DNA from: Chitinophagales bacterium
Lineage (GTDB): Bacteria; Bacteroidota; Bacteroidia; Chitinophagales; Chitinophagaceae
Direction of reading: 5' to 3'
Length of the DNA stretch: 41,184 nucleotides
Assembly (NCBI GenBank): GCA_026931325.1
Contig: JAIXLO010000028.1
Coordinates: forward strand, 1 to 41,184
Of the stretch, positions 27,120 through 36,800 are shown piece by piece. Under the pieces are notes generated by a model, which was not told the origin of the DNA, did no database searches, and saw only the letters and a list, made by a program, of their open reading frames with translations. The position numbers were made by a program, and so were the translations under genes. Every line of letters starts with the position of its first letter. Positions within the stretch are counted from its first letter, which is position 1.

Positions 27120-28325
27120 TTACTTTTTATTGTTTAAGTTTTCCTTTGTTGGGTTGTACTCAAAAATTACTTTAGCATTCTCTTGTAAGTCAGATGTAAT
27201 AAGAGCTTGATAAATTTTATCTCCAGCAGTAACTTTCATCAAAGAAGTGTTTGGAGGAATTTCTCCTAAATTATCAGCAACCATAATAATTTCATGTATT
27301 GGATTTTCTGCACTTACATGAAGTGTAGCTGTAATAGGTTTTGTGCTTAAACGGGCATGTAAAATTATTGGAGTACCATTATGATAAACAGAAACTGTAT
27401 CATTATCAATTTTTCCATTATCATAAAGTTCAATTTTTATATCACCTTCGCCTACATAAAAAGTTTTTACATAATTATTTTTTCTTTCTGTAAGCACTTT
27501 AGGAAGCTCAGTATTTTTCTTTAATGTTATTTTTTTAGTAGCTAAACTTTCATTTTTAATTTCAGTAGGGGCAATAGCTGTAGCTGTATCTTTCTTTAAT
27601 TCTGTTGGTTTATCTTCTTTTTTCACTAAAGCATCTTCAGCACCAGGTTTATATTTTGGCTTTGGTAAACTTGTTTTAGTTGTATTTTCTTTATTTAAAG
27701 AAGCTGTTGATTTAGGTTTTGAAAAATTATTTTTAGTAATATTTTTTGCAGTAGGGGTTGTTACTTTTTTTAATAAAAAATCTTCTTTGGTAAAATCGGT
27801 TGTTGGTACTTTTTCTAAAAATACTATACCATCACCACAAGCAGAGTTTTTAGAATTCATATTTACACTGGAATATTCTCCTTTTAAATATTCTTTATCA
27901 CCTTCTTTAGAATAGCTTAAATAACAAGTCATTAAACAAGCATCAGCACCAGAAGTCATTTTTAATTCTAACATTTTATTTTCTTTGATTATAACATTAT
28001 TGGTGCTTGTTGTAAAAATTCCTTGTAACGAAGTTTTACCATAAAAGGTAGTATTTAAGTATGAGTATGTTACACCTTCTAAATTGTTTGTTGGTAAATT
28101 ATTTATTTGTACTTCGTATTTGTATTTATCCTGAACAAATTTTCCTTTGAATGGGTCATAATATTTTTCTTTTTGATAAAAATATCCTCTCCAAATACCT
28201 GTAATATTTAGCTTTTTATTTTTGTGATAATTTTTTTTATTGGATTGTGCAAAACAATTCTCAGCTACAAAAACTAATGCAAATGAAAATACTAAACTAA
28301 GAATAAATGTATATTTCAACCTCAT
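27120..28325 (-). CDS. Secreted hypothetical protein with two beta domains and a basic linker
   Basis: This 401-residue protein has a signal peptide (LSLVFSFALVFVAENCFAQ, cleavage near residue 27). The first domain (about 40-175) opens with ITGIWRGYFYQKEKYYDPF and contains three or four Cys residues. A low-complexity linker (about 190-270), rich in Lys, Thr, Pro and Ala, joins it to a C-terminal beta domain (about 280-395) with FYVGEGDIKIELYDNGKIDNDTVSV. The second domain pattern recurs in Bacteroidota secreted proteins, but I know of no assigned role. It converges with the GT-C gene, 5 bases apart. A promoter box abuts the start codon. Confidence 0.7.
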   Translation of the reverse strand: MRLKYTFILSLVFSFALVFVAENCFAQSNKKNYHKNKKLNITGIWRGYFYQKEKYYDPFKGKFVQDKYKYEVQINNLPTNNLEGVTYSYLNTTFYGKTSLQGIFTTSTNNVIIKENKMLELKMTSGADACLMTCYLSYSKEGDKEYLKGEYSSVNMNSKNSACGDGIVFLEKVPTTDFTKEDFLLKKVTTPTAKNITKNNFSKPKSTASLNKENTTKTSLPKPKYKPGAEDALVKKEDKPTELKKDTATAIAPTEIKNESLATKKITLKKNTELPKVLTERKNNYVKTFYVGEGDIKIELYDNGKIDNDTVSVYHNGTPIILHARLSTKPITATLHVSAENPIHEIIMVADNLGEIPPNTSLMKVTAGDKIYQALITSDLQENAKVIFEYNPTKENLNNKK

Positions 28326-28330
28326 AAGGG

Positions 28331-28338
28331 CAAATCTA
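28331..28338 (-). promoter_or_regulatory. Putative -7 element abutting the start of the secreted hypothetical
   Basis: TAGATTTG on the minus strand ends 5 bases before ATG 28325. With the rnpB ruler the mRNA would begin at about 28327-28325, so it is leaderless or nearly so. The nearest TTTG is 24 bases upstream. Confidence 0.45.
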
Positions 28339-28489
28339 AGATTACAATTTATAATACATTATCAAAGAAGCGTTAAAGGTTTTTAATTTAAGTTTTGTTT
28401 TACTTTTTGCTAAGAATTATTATTTTCTTTTTATTAATTAAATGCTAAGTAATACTTTCACGCCCTTATAAAATATTATCATCAACTTA

Positions 28490-29950
28490 ATGAGTAAAAG
28501 AGTTGCTATTATTGGTGCTGGACCAGCAGGTTTAACTGCAGCTTATTTATTAGGCAAAGCAAATATTGAAACTGTTGTTTTTGAAAAAGATACACAGTAT
28601 GTTGGTGGCATTTCAAGAACAGAAAATTATAAAGGTTTTTATTTTGATATTGGTGGTCATAGGTTTTTTAGTAAGAGCAAAGAAGTAGAAGATTTTTGGA
28701 CAGAAATTTTAGGAGATGATTTATTAGAACGACCAAGAAGCAGTAGAATTTATTACAACAATACTTTTTTTTCTTATCCATTAGTAGCTTTTGAAGCATT
28801 GAAAAAATTAGGGCTATGGGAATCATTTTTGTGTGTGATGAGTTATGTAAAATCAAAAATATTCCCTATCAAAAATCCTCAAAATGTAGAAGATTGGGTA
28901 AGCAACCAATTTGGTAAAAGATTGTATAGCATATTTTTTAAAACATACACTGAAAAAGTTTGGGGCATTAGTTGTAGAGATATTTCAGCAGATTGGGCAG
29001 CACAACGTATTAAAGGCTTGTCGTTAACATCGGCAATAAAAAATGCTTTGTTTAAACCAAGATTAACCGATAAAAATGCTATTATAAAAACCTTGATAGA
29101 CTCATTTCGTTATCCTAAAAAAGGTCCTGGAATGATGTGGGAAACTTGCAGAGATAAATGTTTGCAAATGGGTGTACAAGTAAAAATGAATAGTAATGTA
29201 AGTGCCATTTCTTTTGATAATAATCAATGGAGTATTTCATTAGAAAATGGATTACAAGAAAATAGTTTTGATTATGTTTTATCATCAGCACCTATAAGAG
29301 ATATTGTTCCATACATAAAACCTTTACTTTCTTCTGATGTAATTAAAGCAGCCAAACAATTAAACTACAGAGATTTTTTAACGGTGGTTTTAATTTGTAA
29401 AGACAAAGACAGTTTTACAGATAATTGGATTTATATTCATGACCCAAGCGTAAAAGTTGGTAGAATACAAAATTTTAAAAGTTGGAGCCCATATATGGTA
29501 CCTGATAAAAATATGGCTTGTTATGGATTAGAATATTTTTGTTTTGAAGGAGATGGAATGTGGCAAATGAAAGAGGAAGATTTAATTGCATTAGCTAAAA
29601 AAGAAATGCACCAAATAGGCTTAATGAATACTGATAATGTTATAGATGGTTATGTAGTAAGACAAGCTAAAGCATATCCAGTATATGATAAAGAGTATAA
29701 AGAGCATATTAATATAATACGAAAGGCTTTAAAAAATTATCAAGGATTGTATTTAATAGGTCGTAATGGAATGCATAAATATAATAACCAAGACCATAGT
29801 ATGATGACAGCTATGCTTGCAGCAAAAAACATTATTGCAGGCAATGAATTGTATGATGTGTGGAATGTAAACCAAGATGCAGAATACCATGAAAGTGGAG
29901 AGAGAGGAGTAGATGAAGGAGGAAGGTTGGTGCCAGTGGTTAATGGTTAA
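28490..29950 (+). CDS. FAD-dependent oxidoreductase, UDP-galactopyranose mutase/PPOX-like
   Basis: This 486-residue flavoprotein has an N-terminal Rossmann motif, [20 protein letters not shown] (5-24), and an acidic residue at the end of strand 2 in [27 protein letters not shown] is typical of the amine-oxidase/UGM/protoporphyrinogen-oxidase superfamily. The C-terminal FAD contact is [29 protein letters not shown]. Similar proteins sit in surface-polysaccharide clusters. The substrate is unknown. The last four codons and stop (VVNG*) coincide with a heptad DNA repeat, so the native C-terminus may have been altered. Confidence 0.82.
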   Translation: MSKRVAIIGAGPAGLTAAYLLGKANIETVVFEKDTQYVGGISRTENYKGFYFDIGGHRFFSKSKEVEDFWTEILGDDLLERPRSSRIYYNNTFFSYPLVAFEALKKLGLWESFLCVMSYVKSKIFPIKNPQNVEDWVSNQFGKRLYSIFFKTYTEKVWGISCRDISADWAAQRIKGLSLTSAIKNALFKPRLTDKNAIIKTLIDSFRYPKKGPGMMWETCRDKCLQMGVQVKMNSNVSAISFDNNQWSISLENGLQENSFDYVLSSAPIRDIVPYIKPLLSSDVIKAAKQLNYRDFLTVVLICKDKDSFTDNWIYIHDPSVKVGRIQNFKSWSPYMVPDKNMACYGLEYFCFEGDGMWQMKEEDLIALAKKEMHQIGLMNTDNVIDGYVVRQAKAYPVYDKEYKEHINIIRKALKNYQGLYLIGRNGMHKYNNQDHSMMTAMLAAKNIIAGNELYDVWNVNQDAEYHESGERGVDEGGRLVPVVNG

Positions 29951-29952
29951 TG
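29939..29952 (-). repeat. Two heptad repeats at the end of the oxidoreductase gene, inverted
   Basis: Two tandem copies of GTTAATG, which is CATTAAC on the minus strand, cover the final codons and stop. They are in inverted orientation to the heptad array at 30506-30547. Over 17 bases (29938-29954 against 30504-30520) the inverted match is 16 of 17. Confidence 0.7.
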
Positions 29953-30113
29953 ATATAGAGGGTTTAGGTGTTTTAATTAATTACTTTCTACAGACTCAAG
30001 CTGACAATTTTTATTCTATATAATATTTCAAACTTGTTTGTAATATTGATATATTTTATTATTACTGCAATTTTATTCTCTTAACAATTTTCTCATCATA
30101 AAGTCGCAAATAA

Positions 30114-30278
30114 TTATTTCCTCCATTGGTCAATTAATTTGTAAGCATGGGCTTTGCCCTTTTTTAAAGAAAGTTTTTTCTGCGATGCTGTTTTTAATGC
30201 TGCTATTACCTGCAACTGTTCAAATTTTTTTTGTTCAACTACCACATACTTTTTATTATCAATCGTTATTGTTTCCAT
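30114..30278 (-). CDS. Orphan antitoxin-like small protein
   Basis: This is a 54-residue reading frame, METITIDNKKYVVVEQ..., with a beta-strand start, a middle helix (KKFEQLQVIAALKTASQ) and a basic C-terminal end (KGKAHAYKLIDQWRK). The pattern matches short type II antitoxins in Bacteroidota, where the C-terminal tail wraps the toxin. Codon composition is like that of neighbouring genes. No toxin follows: only about 160 non-coding bases separate its stop from the oxidoreductase end, and none is seen upstream. It is therefore either an orphan antitoxin or a relic. It is too short for routine gene callers. Confidence 0.55.
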   Translation of the reverse strand: METITIDNKKYVVVEQKKFEQLQVIAALKTASQKKLSLKKGKAHAYKLIDQWRK

Positions 30279-30505
30279 ACAATTTGTTTCAGTAAAAATA
30301 GCTAATTAATAGAAAAAAACCTTAAAACAAATCTGAGTGAGTTCATGTACGGGTGAGATAGATAATTTTGTAATTGTCGTCATGTTCCCAAATAAGCAAC
30401 CAATTGGGTTGTATATGACATTCGAAAAATCAAAAATAGTTTCCCTGTAATTTGTGGGTTTTATACATTATATTTATACCTTATGGTTCTTGAATAATTA
30501 TTCAT

Positions 30506-30547
30506 CATTAACCATTAATCATTCACCATTCACAATTAACCATTAAC
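30506..30547 (+). repeat. Six degenerate tandem heptads, consensus CATTAAC
   Basis: Six 7-base units in a row read CATTAAC, CATTAAT, CATTCAC, CATTCAC, AATTAAC, CATTAAC. They lie just before the coaX promoter. The same unit occurs twice, inverted, at 29939-29952. Confidence 0.75.
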
Positions 30548-30561
30548 CCAACTTCTCTATA

Positions 30562-30569
30562 TACTTTTG
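30562..30569 (+). promoter_or_regulatory. Putative -7 promoter element for the coaX cluster
   Basis: TACTTTTG matches TAnnTTTG, 42 bases before ATG 30612 and just after the heptad array. No clear -33 box lies inside the expected window, which falls within the repeats. Confidence 0.4.
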
Positions 30570-30611
30570 TTTTTCTTTTTTTAGATTTTAGTTTTTCCTT
30601 ATTATTGTTTT

Positions 30612-31337
30612 ATGCAAACAACTATTTGTTTTGATTTTGGTAACACTCGTTTAAAATATGCTGTATTTAAGAATGCAGAATTAAAAGATGTTGTAGTAAT
30701 GGATAATGCAGAGGAAGAAACAATACTTTCTATTATTCAACAACACAAACCAGATAAATCAATTTTATCTTCTGTTATTCATCATAATATTTTAGTAGAA
30801 GAAATATTGCAACACAATACAAAATTTCATAAACTAAATCATACAAGTAAATTACCATTCAGTATTCCTGTTGGTAAGCCAGAAACTGTTGGAGCAGATA
30901 GATTGGCTATTTGTGCAGCAGCAGTTCATCTTTATCCTAATAGTCATAATTTGGCTATTGGCTTAGGTACTTGTATTACTTATAATTTTATTAATAAGTT
31001 TCATGAATTTTTAGGAGGTAGTATTTCACCAGGTATGCACATGCGTTTTAAAGCTATGAACCAGCATACAGCATTATTACCCTTAATAGAAGCAGAGCAT
31101 AATTTTCCTTTAATAGGCTATGATACCAAAACCAATTTATTAAGTGGAGTTTTATTAGGTATGGCAAAAGAAATAGATGGAATTATTGATGCTTATAATG
31201 AAAAATATGACAACTTTAACGTGCTAATAACAGGAGGAGATATGGCTTTTTTTGTCTCTCACATTAAAAACAAGATATTTGCCGACCCTTATTTAATATT
31301 TAAAGGACTTTATGCAATCAGTGAGTACAATAATTAA
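30612..31337 (+). CDS. coaX: Type III pantothenate kinase
   Basis: CoaX phosphorylates pantothenate, the first step of coenzyme A synthesis. This 241-residue ASKHA-fold protein has CFDFGNTRLKYAVF (Asp8, phosphate-1 motif), GADRLAI (about 94-100, the catalytic Asp96) and GGSISPGMHMRFKAM (substrate loop). The second phosphate motif reads LAIGLGTCITYNFI (about 114-127). Many homologues have an Asp two residues before GT and another after TY; here they are Gly and Asn. That may be a lineage variant. The outer-membrane gene that follows starts inside its last codons (26-base overlap). Confidence 0.9.
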   Translation: MQTTICFDFGNTRLKYAVFKNAELKDVVVMDNAEEETILSIIQQHKPDKSILSSVIHHNILVEEILQHNTKFHKLNHTSKLPFSIPVGKPETVGADRLAICAAAVHLYPNSHNLAIGLGTCITYNFINKFHEFLGGSISPGMHMRFKAMNQHTALLPLIEAEHNFPLIGYDTKTNLLSGVLLGMAKEIDGIIDAYNEKYDNFNVLITGGDMAFFVSHIKNKIFADPYLIFKGLYAISEYNN

Positions 31338-32673
31338 TAGAGTTGTATATATAGTTTTATTAAGTTGTATAATTATAACAACTACTTATTCTCAGGAAAA
31401 TTCTCCTTTTTCTCGTTATGGAGTTGGAGATTTAACAAATACTCAAAATATTCTTACAAGAGGTATGGGAGGAGTTTCTGTAGCATATACAGATCCTCAG
31501 ATAATAAACTTTACGAACCCTGCTTCTTTTGCAAATGCAAGAATTGTAACTTATGATTTAGGTATTACAATAGATGCAAGAACTTTGAGTAGTAAAACAC
31601 CAGTTCTTAAATATAATTCTACGAATTTTTCTCCATCTTATGTTGCAATTAGTACTCCTATCAATTCAAAAAAATCATTAGGATTAGCTTTTGGATTTAG
31701 ACCTATTACACGTATTAATTATAGTGTTGTAAAAAATGAAAGAATTATAGGAATTGATAGTGTACAAACACTTTTTGAAGGTTCAGGAGGTATGAATGAA
31801 GTTTTTGTTGGAATTGGCAAAAGATGGAAAAATTTTTCTTTAGGTGTTTCAACAGGATATCATTTTGGAAAAAGACAAGCAGCAAGCAGAAGAGCTTTAA
31901 TTAATGATTCTATAGCTTATTATAAATCTGATTATAATACAAACACTTCATTTAATGGGGCATTTTTAACAGGAGGTTTTCAATACGATATTTTATTGTC
32001 TGATACAACAAAAAGGAAACAAAGTGGTGCAAAAGATTTTTATTATTTAAAATTGGGTGGAGCACTTACTTTAGGCCATAATCTTCAGGCAGAACAAACC
32101 AATTATAAGCAAACATTTGAATACGACTATTCTGGTGATATTTATGTATTAGATAGTATTGATGCTGGTAGTATTGCTAAAGGAAAAATAAAAATACCCG
32201 CTACTTATACTTTTGGATTTTTATTTCAAAAAACAACAGTAGATGCTTTTGGTGTTTATGATAAATGGGCTTTAGGAGCTGACTTTTCTTTTGCAAAATG
32301 GAATGAGTACAGATTTTATGAGCAAAAAGATGCAACAATAAATAATTGGCAATTAAAAATTGGAGGTCAATGGACACCAGATGCAAAAAATAATGAGAAC
32401 TATTTTAGTCGTGTAGCTTATCGTGCAGGATTTAATATTGGTAAGGATTATATCAATGCTGATGGAAAAGAATTGAAAACTTATGGTATTACATTAGGTT
32501 TTGGTTTACCTGTTCGTCCAGCAAGATTTAGTTATCAATTTACTACCATTCATACAGCTTTAGAATTTGGTAAAAGAGGTAGTGCAGTAAATAATATTTC
32601 AGAAAAATATTTTAAACTTTCTGTAAGTTTATGTTTAAGTGATTTGTGGTTTATTAAACGTAAATATGATTAG
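31312..32673 (+). CDS. Outer-membrane beta-barrel protein, FadL/PorV-like shape
   Basis: This 453-residue exported barrel has a signal peptide (VVYIVLLSCIIITTTYSQ, cleavage near residue 28) followed by NSPFSRYGVGDL. Next comes GMGGVSVAYTDPQIINFTNPASFANA, the short hatch-like start seen in FadL/PorV-type barrels, and about fourteen strands ending KLSVSLCLSDLWFIKRKYD. The cargo is unknown. ATG 31312 lies inside coaX; GTG 31321 is an alternative. The gene overlaps coaX by 26 bases and lptC by 8, so the three are probably one translationally coupled operon. Placement beside lptC hints at an envelope-biogenesis role, which is inference. Confidence 0.82.
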   Translation: MQSVSTIINRVVYIVLLSCIIITTTYSQENSPFSRYGVGDLTNTQNILTRGMGGVSVAYTDPQIINFTNPASFANARIVTYDLGITIDARTLSSKTPVLKYNSTNFSPSYVAISTPINSKKSLGLAFGFRPITRINYSVVKNERIIGIDSVQTLFEGSGGMNEVFVGIGKRWKNFSLGVSTGYHFGKRQAASRRALINDSIAYYKSDYNTNTSFNGAFLTGGFQYDILLSDTTKRKQSGAKDFYYLKLGGALTLGHNLQAEQTNYKQTFEYDYSGDIYVLDSIDAGSIAKGKIKIPATYTFGFLFQKTTVDAFGVYDKWALGADFSFAKWNEYRFYEQKDATINNWQLKIGGQWTPDAKNNENYFSRVAYRAGFNIGKDYINADGKELKTYGITLGFGLPVRPARFSYQFTTIHTALEFGKRGSAVNNISEKYFKLSVSLCLSDLWFIKRKYD

Positions 32674-33217
32674 TCAGTTAATTCATACTATTAAAAATAT
32701 AGCAGCCATTGGTATAGGCTGCTTTTTTATAATTAGCTGCGAAAATAAAATACAAGATTTGCAGAACTTGGAAACTACTGCTCTTGGAGTAGAAGAAGGA
32801 ATAAATATTGAAAGTTATATTAGCCAGTCTGGAAGAATGAAAGCAAAACTTACAGCACCATTAATGTTAAGATATTTATTAGATACTCCTAAAATTGAAT
32901 TTACTAAAAGCCTTCATGTAGATTTTTATGATGATTCGCTAAGAGTAGAAACTCAGCTAAACGCTAAATATGCACAATATTTAGAAACAGATAGTAAGGT
33001 TTTTTTACGAGATAGTGTAATTGTTTTTAATAGGACAGGAGATACATTATGGACATCTGTATTATATTGGGATCAAAATAAACAAGAGTTTTATACTGAT
33101 AAACCAGTAAAAGTAAAAAGAGAATTTAATAATAAATACATTCATAGCATTGGTATAAGAGCAGACCAAAACCTTAGAGATATTACTTTTTATAAAGTAC
33201 AGCCAGAAGTTATATAA
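32666..33217 (+). CDS. lptC: LPS export ABC transporter periplasmic protein LptC
   Basis: LptC bridges the LptB2FG extractor in the inner membrane to LptA as lipopolysaccharide moves outward. This 183-residue protein has an N-terminal hydrophobic signal/anchor (IAAIGIGCFFIISC, with a lipobox-like Cys). A beta-jellyroll follows: LTAPLMLRYLLDTPKIEFTK, LHVDFYDDSLRVETQLNAKYAQYLE, LRDSVIVFNRTGDTLWTSVLYWDQ, TDKPVKVKR. These match the YPS/Lpt fold of Bacteroidota LptC. I took ATG 32666, which overlaps the previous stop by 8 bases; the longer frame begins at a GTG within that gene. Other lpt genes are not adjacent. Confidence 0.87.
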   Translation: MISQLIHTIKNIAAIGIGCFFIISCENKIQDLQNLETTALGVEEGINIESYISQSGRMKAKLTAPLMLRYLLDTPKIEFTKSLHVDFYDDSLRVETQLNAKYAQYLETDSKVFLRDSVIVFNRTGDTLWTSVLYWDQNKQEFYTDKPVKVKREFNNKYIHSIGIRADQNLRDITFYKVQPEVI

Positions 33218-33260
33218 TTGTTTCAGATACCTTCAATAAATTAAATAAAGAATTAATAAT

Positions 33261-33338
33261 TTTTTCCTTTTTTGGAAAAACTCCTTATTTTTTTTGTCAT
33301 TCATAGAATTTTTTTTTTTAAAAGTTAAAAAAATTCTA
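33261..33338 (+). other. Two AT-rich hairpins between lptC and the adhesin gene
   Basis: TTTTTCC/GGAAAAA (33261-33280) with a T-rich tail may be a weak terminator for the coaX-lptC operon. A 12-pair A/T hairpin (33304-33338) follows it, 30 bases before the adhesin start, and could lie in its promoter or leader. Confidence 0.4.
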
Positions 33339-33368
33339 TTATTGAACTCTCAACCAAAATAATTTGCT

Positions 33369-33806
33369 ATGAAGAAGTTTCTATCTCTTTTATTTAGCTT
33401 GTTGCTAATTTCTTATTTCAGTAATGCACAGTATTGTAATTCAAACTTTTCTGATGCTACTTTTGAGTATATAACTAATGTAAATTTTGCTGGGATAAAT
33501 AATTCAAGTGGAGGTAATGTTGGTGGCCCAGTAGATTATACATCACAAGTTGCAATTGTGTCACCTGGTACTACTTATCCTTTATCAGTAACAATAGAAG
33601 CTGATGCAAGTGAGTATGTTTACGCATTTATAGACTGGAATCAAAATGGTGTGTTAGATGATACAGGTGAAGCTTATACAATTGTAAGTAATACTTCATC
33701 AAATGGTCCTCATATAATCGATATTGATGTACCAATTATTGCTACGTCAGGTAATACAAGAATGAGAGTAATGCTGGCTTGGGCTGGAACAGGAACTACT
33801 CCTTAA
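33369..33806 (+). CDS. N-terminal fragment of a frameshifted T9SS-secreted GEVED adhesin
   Basis: This is the first 145 residues of a secreted protein that continues in another frame. A signal peptide (FLSLLFSLLLISYFSNAQ) is followed by a GEVED-type beta domain: VYAFIDWNQNGVLDDTGEAYTI and GNTRMRVMLAW. The reading stops at TAA 33804-33806 directly after GTGTTP. In the +1 frame the text goes on as NPCYSGYYGEAEDYTVNV, which is the exact missing end of the GEVED domain. A one-base gain in CCTTAACCC, or loss of two, explains it. As it stands the short product would lack the secretion signal at the far C-terminus. A true programmed frameshift is possible but unproven. Confidence 0.85.
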   Translation: MKKFLSLLFSLLLISYFSNAQYCNSNFSDATFEYITNVNFAGINNSSGGNVGGPVDYTSQVAIVSPGTTYPLSVTIEADASEYVYAFIDWNQNGVLDDTGEAYTIVSNTSSNGPHIIDIDVPIIATSGNTRMRVMLAWAGTGTTP

Positions 33807-36800
33807 CCCTTGCTATAGTGGTTATTATGGAGAGGCAGAAGATTATACTGTAAATGTTCTTCCAACTGGTGCTTGTCTTCCTCCAACTAATTTATTAGCA
33901 TCAGCAATAACTACAAGTTCAGCTACTATGGATTGGGATGCTTCTACTTCAAACCCTTCTTTAGGGTATGTGTATGAATTAAGAACGAGTGGTGCTGGTG
34001 GTAGCGGAGCTACAGGGTTAGTTTCATCAGGTACTACTACAAGTTTAACAACAGATTTTACTTCATTAAATGCAAATACAACATACAACTTTTATATACG
34101 TTCTGTTTGTAGTGCTTCTGATTCAAGTGTATGGAATAATAAATCCTTTAAAACAGCATGTGGAACTGCAACTTTACCTTATTTAGAAGATTTTGAGAGT
34201 GCAACTCCTCCAAGTATGCCATCATGCACTTCAACTGAAAACGCAGGTACTGGTAATAATTGGACAACAGTTAATAATCCAGGTTATGGTTTCACCAATA
34301 AATGTTTATATTATCAATACAATTCAAGTGCAGCTAATGCATGGTTTTATACTAATGGGGTTCCTTTAACAGCAGGAGAATCATATAGATTAAAATTTGA
34401 TTATGGAAATAATGTTACATCTACTTGGACAGAGAAACTACAAGTAATGTATGGTACTAGTCCAGACTACTTGAGTATGTCTGATCAGGTGATTGATTTA
34501 CCATCTATTCAAACAGGTGCTAAGAGAGACACGTCAGTTGATTTTACAGCAACAAGTACTGGAATATTTTATTTTGGTTTTAATGTTTATTCAGCTGCTA
34601 ACCAGTATTATTTGTATGTAGATAATATTTCAATAACAGTTACACCTACTTGCGATGCACCAATTAATGTTCAAGTAGCTAATATCACAAGTTCAGATGC
34701 AGATATAAGTTGGGATGCTCCTTTGATAGGCACACCAACTTCATATAGTATTTATTATAGTACTACAAATACGCCTCCAACGCTTACTCAAGCACCAACC
34801 AAAAGTGGCATTTCTCTTACAACTGAAACATTAACAGGATTAACTCCATCAACTAACTATTATTTATGGGTACGTAGTGTTTGTAGTGCTACTGACTCGA
34901 GTGAGTGGAGCAATATGATAACTTTTAAAACTGAATGTGTACCAGTTACATCATTACCTTGGACAGAAGGATTTGAAGGTGTTGCAACTCCTGGAGTTGG
35001 TATTTTACCAAATTGTTGGGATAAAGAATTAATATCTGGAACAGGTTTAGGAACTTCAAATGCAAATGATACATATAGAGCACCAAGAACAGGAACTAAG
35101 TATATGTACACTCAATGGAGTACAACTGGATGGGCATATACACCAGGTTTCCAATTAAGCGCTGGCACATCTTATGATTTCTCATTCTATATGATGAATA
35201 AGCAAGGATCTGCTGGCTTTACAATGGATGTAGCTTATGGTTCTTCAGCTACTGAAGCTGATATGGTTAATGTTTTAGAAACTGGTTATGCTGCAACTAA
35301 TACAACTTATCAGCAATTCAAATATACATTTACACCACCAGCTGATGGAGTATATTATTTTGGGATAAAAAGCACATCTCCAACTGCAACACCTTGGTAT
35401 TTAAGTTTTGATGACTTTACATTAGAAGTGTCACCAACATGTGGCGATCCTACTAATGTCGCAGCAGGTAGTATTACTACAACAAGTGCTGATATAAGTT
35501 GGGATGCACCACTAAATGGCACACCAACATCTTATAGTATATTTTATAGTACTTCTAATACAACGCCACCAATAACACAAGCTCCAAGTATAGCAGGTAT
35601 AGCAGGTACATCTACTACTATTACAGGATTAACCCCTGCTACACAATACTATGTTTGGGTACGTAGTGTATGTAGTGCAACTGACTCTAGTAGCTGGAGT
35701 TCACAGAAAGGATTTGTAACATCTTGTAATCCTTCTAATGTTCCATATTTACAAGATTTTGAAACTGCAACAGTACCTGGTATGCCTACATGTACTTCAG
35801 CAGAAAATGCTGGTACTGGTAATAGTTGGGTAACAGTTAATAATCCAGGTTATGGATTTACTTCTAAAGTTTTATATTATGCATATAGTTCTTCTAGTGC
35901 AGCTAATGCTTGGTTTTATACAAATGGTATTCAATTAACTGCTGGTACATCTTATAGATTAAAATTTGATTATGGAAGCAATAGTACAAGTTACAACGAA
36001 AAATTACAAGTAATGACAGGTGCTTCTCCAGATTATACAGCAATGACTGAACAAATTATTGACCTACCATCTATTAAGAATAATATTAAGAAAGATACAA
36101 CAGTAGATTTTGTTGCTTCTGCTTCTGGTGTTTATTATTTTGGCTTTAATGTTTATTCAGATGCTAACCAATATTATTTGTATGTAGATAATATTTCAAT
36201 TGATTTAACTCCTACATGTTCTGAGCCAACTAATATTGTAGCTTCTAATGTAACAACAAATTCAGTTGATTTAGATTGGGATGCCCCAGTTATGGGAACA
36301 CCAACATCATATAGTATTTATTATAGCACTTCTAACACACCACCAAGTTTTACAGAAGCACCAACTGTTAGTGGTATTTCATCAACTACATATTCATTAT
36401 CAGGACTTTCACCAGCAACACAATATTATGTATGGGTTCGTAGTGTATGTAGTGCAACAGATTCGAGTAGTTGGAGTAATATTGCAACTTTTGCTACTGT
36501 TTGTGCACCTATAACTACATTGCCTTGGACAGAAGGATTTGAAGGTGTTGCAACTCCTGGAGTTGGTATTTTACCAAATTGTTGGGATAAAGAATTAATA
36601 TCTGGAACAGGTTTAGGAACTTCAAATGCAAATGATACATATAGAGCACCAAGAACAGGAACTAAGTATATGTACACTCAATGGAGTACAACTGGATGGG
36701 CATATACACCAGGTTTCCAATTAAGCGCTGGCACATCTTATGATTTCTCATTCTATATGATGAATAAGCAAGGATCTGCTGGCTTTACAATGGATGTAGC

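Larger units (their letters stand above)
29951..30611. other. 661-base intergenic region between inverted heptad repeats
   Basis: The region holds a short antitoxin-like gene (30114-30278, minus strand), a heptad array (30506-30547) and a promoter box (30562-30569). At 30379-30421 nested inverted repeats occur: GTCAT and ATGAC enclose CAACC and GGTTG around an AATT centre, which suggests a structured element. The 29957-30113 part shows no coding pattern on either strand, although a toxin gene would be expected there. This looks like accessory DNA, possibly the decayed remains of an insertion. Confidence 0.45.

Noticed and set aside
36281-36514. A 77-codon plus-strand frame in the adhesin
   Set aside because: It is a His/Gln-rich out-of-frame reading of FN3-4.
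34860-36677. Two near-identical 83-codon minus-strand frames in the adhesin gene
   Set aside because: They are antisense readings of the same FN3/B repeat; their similarity only reflects the DNA repeat.
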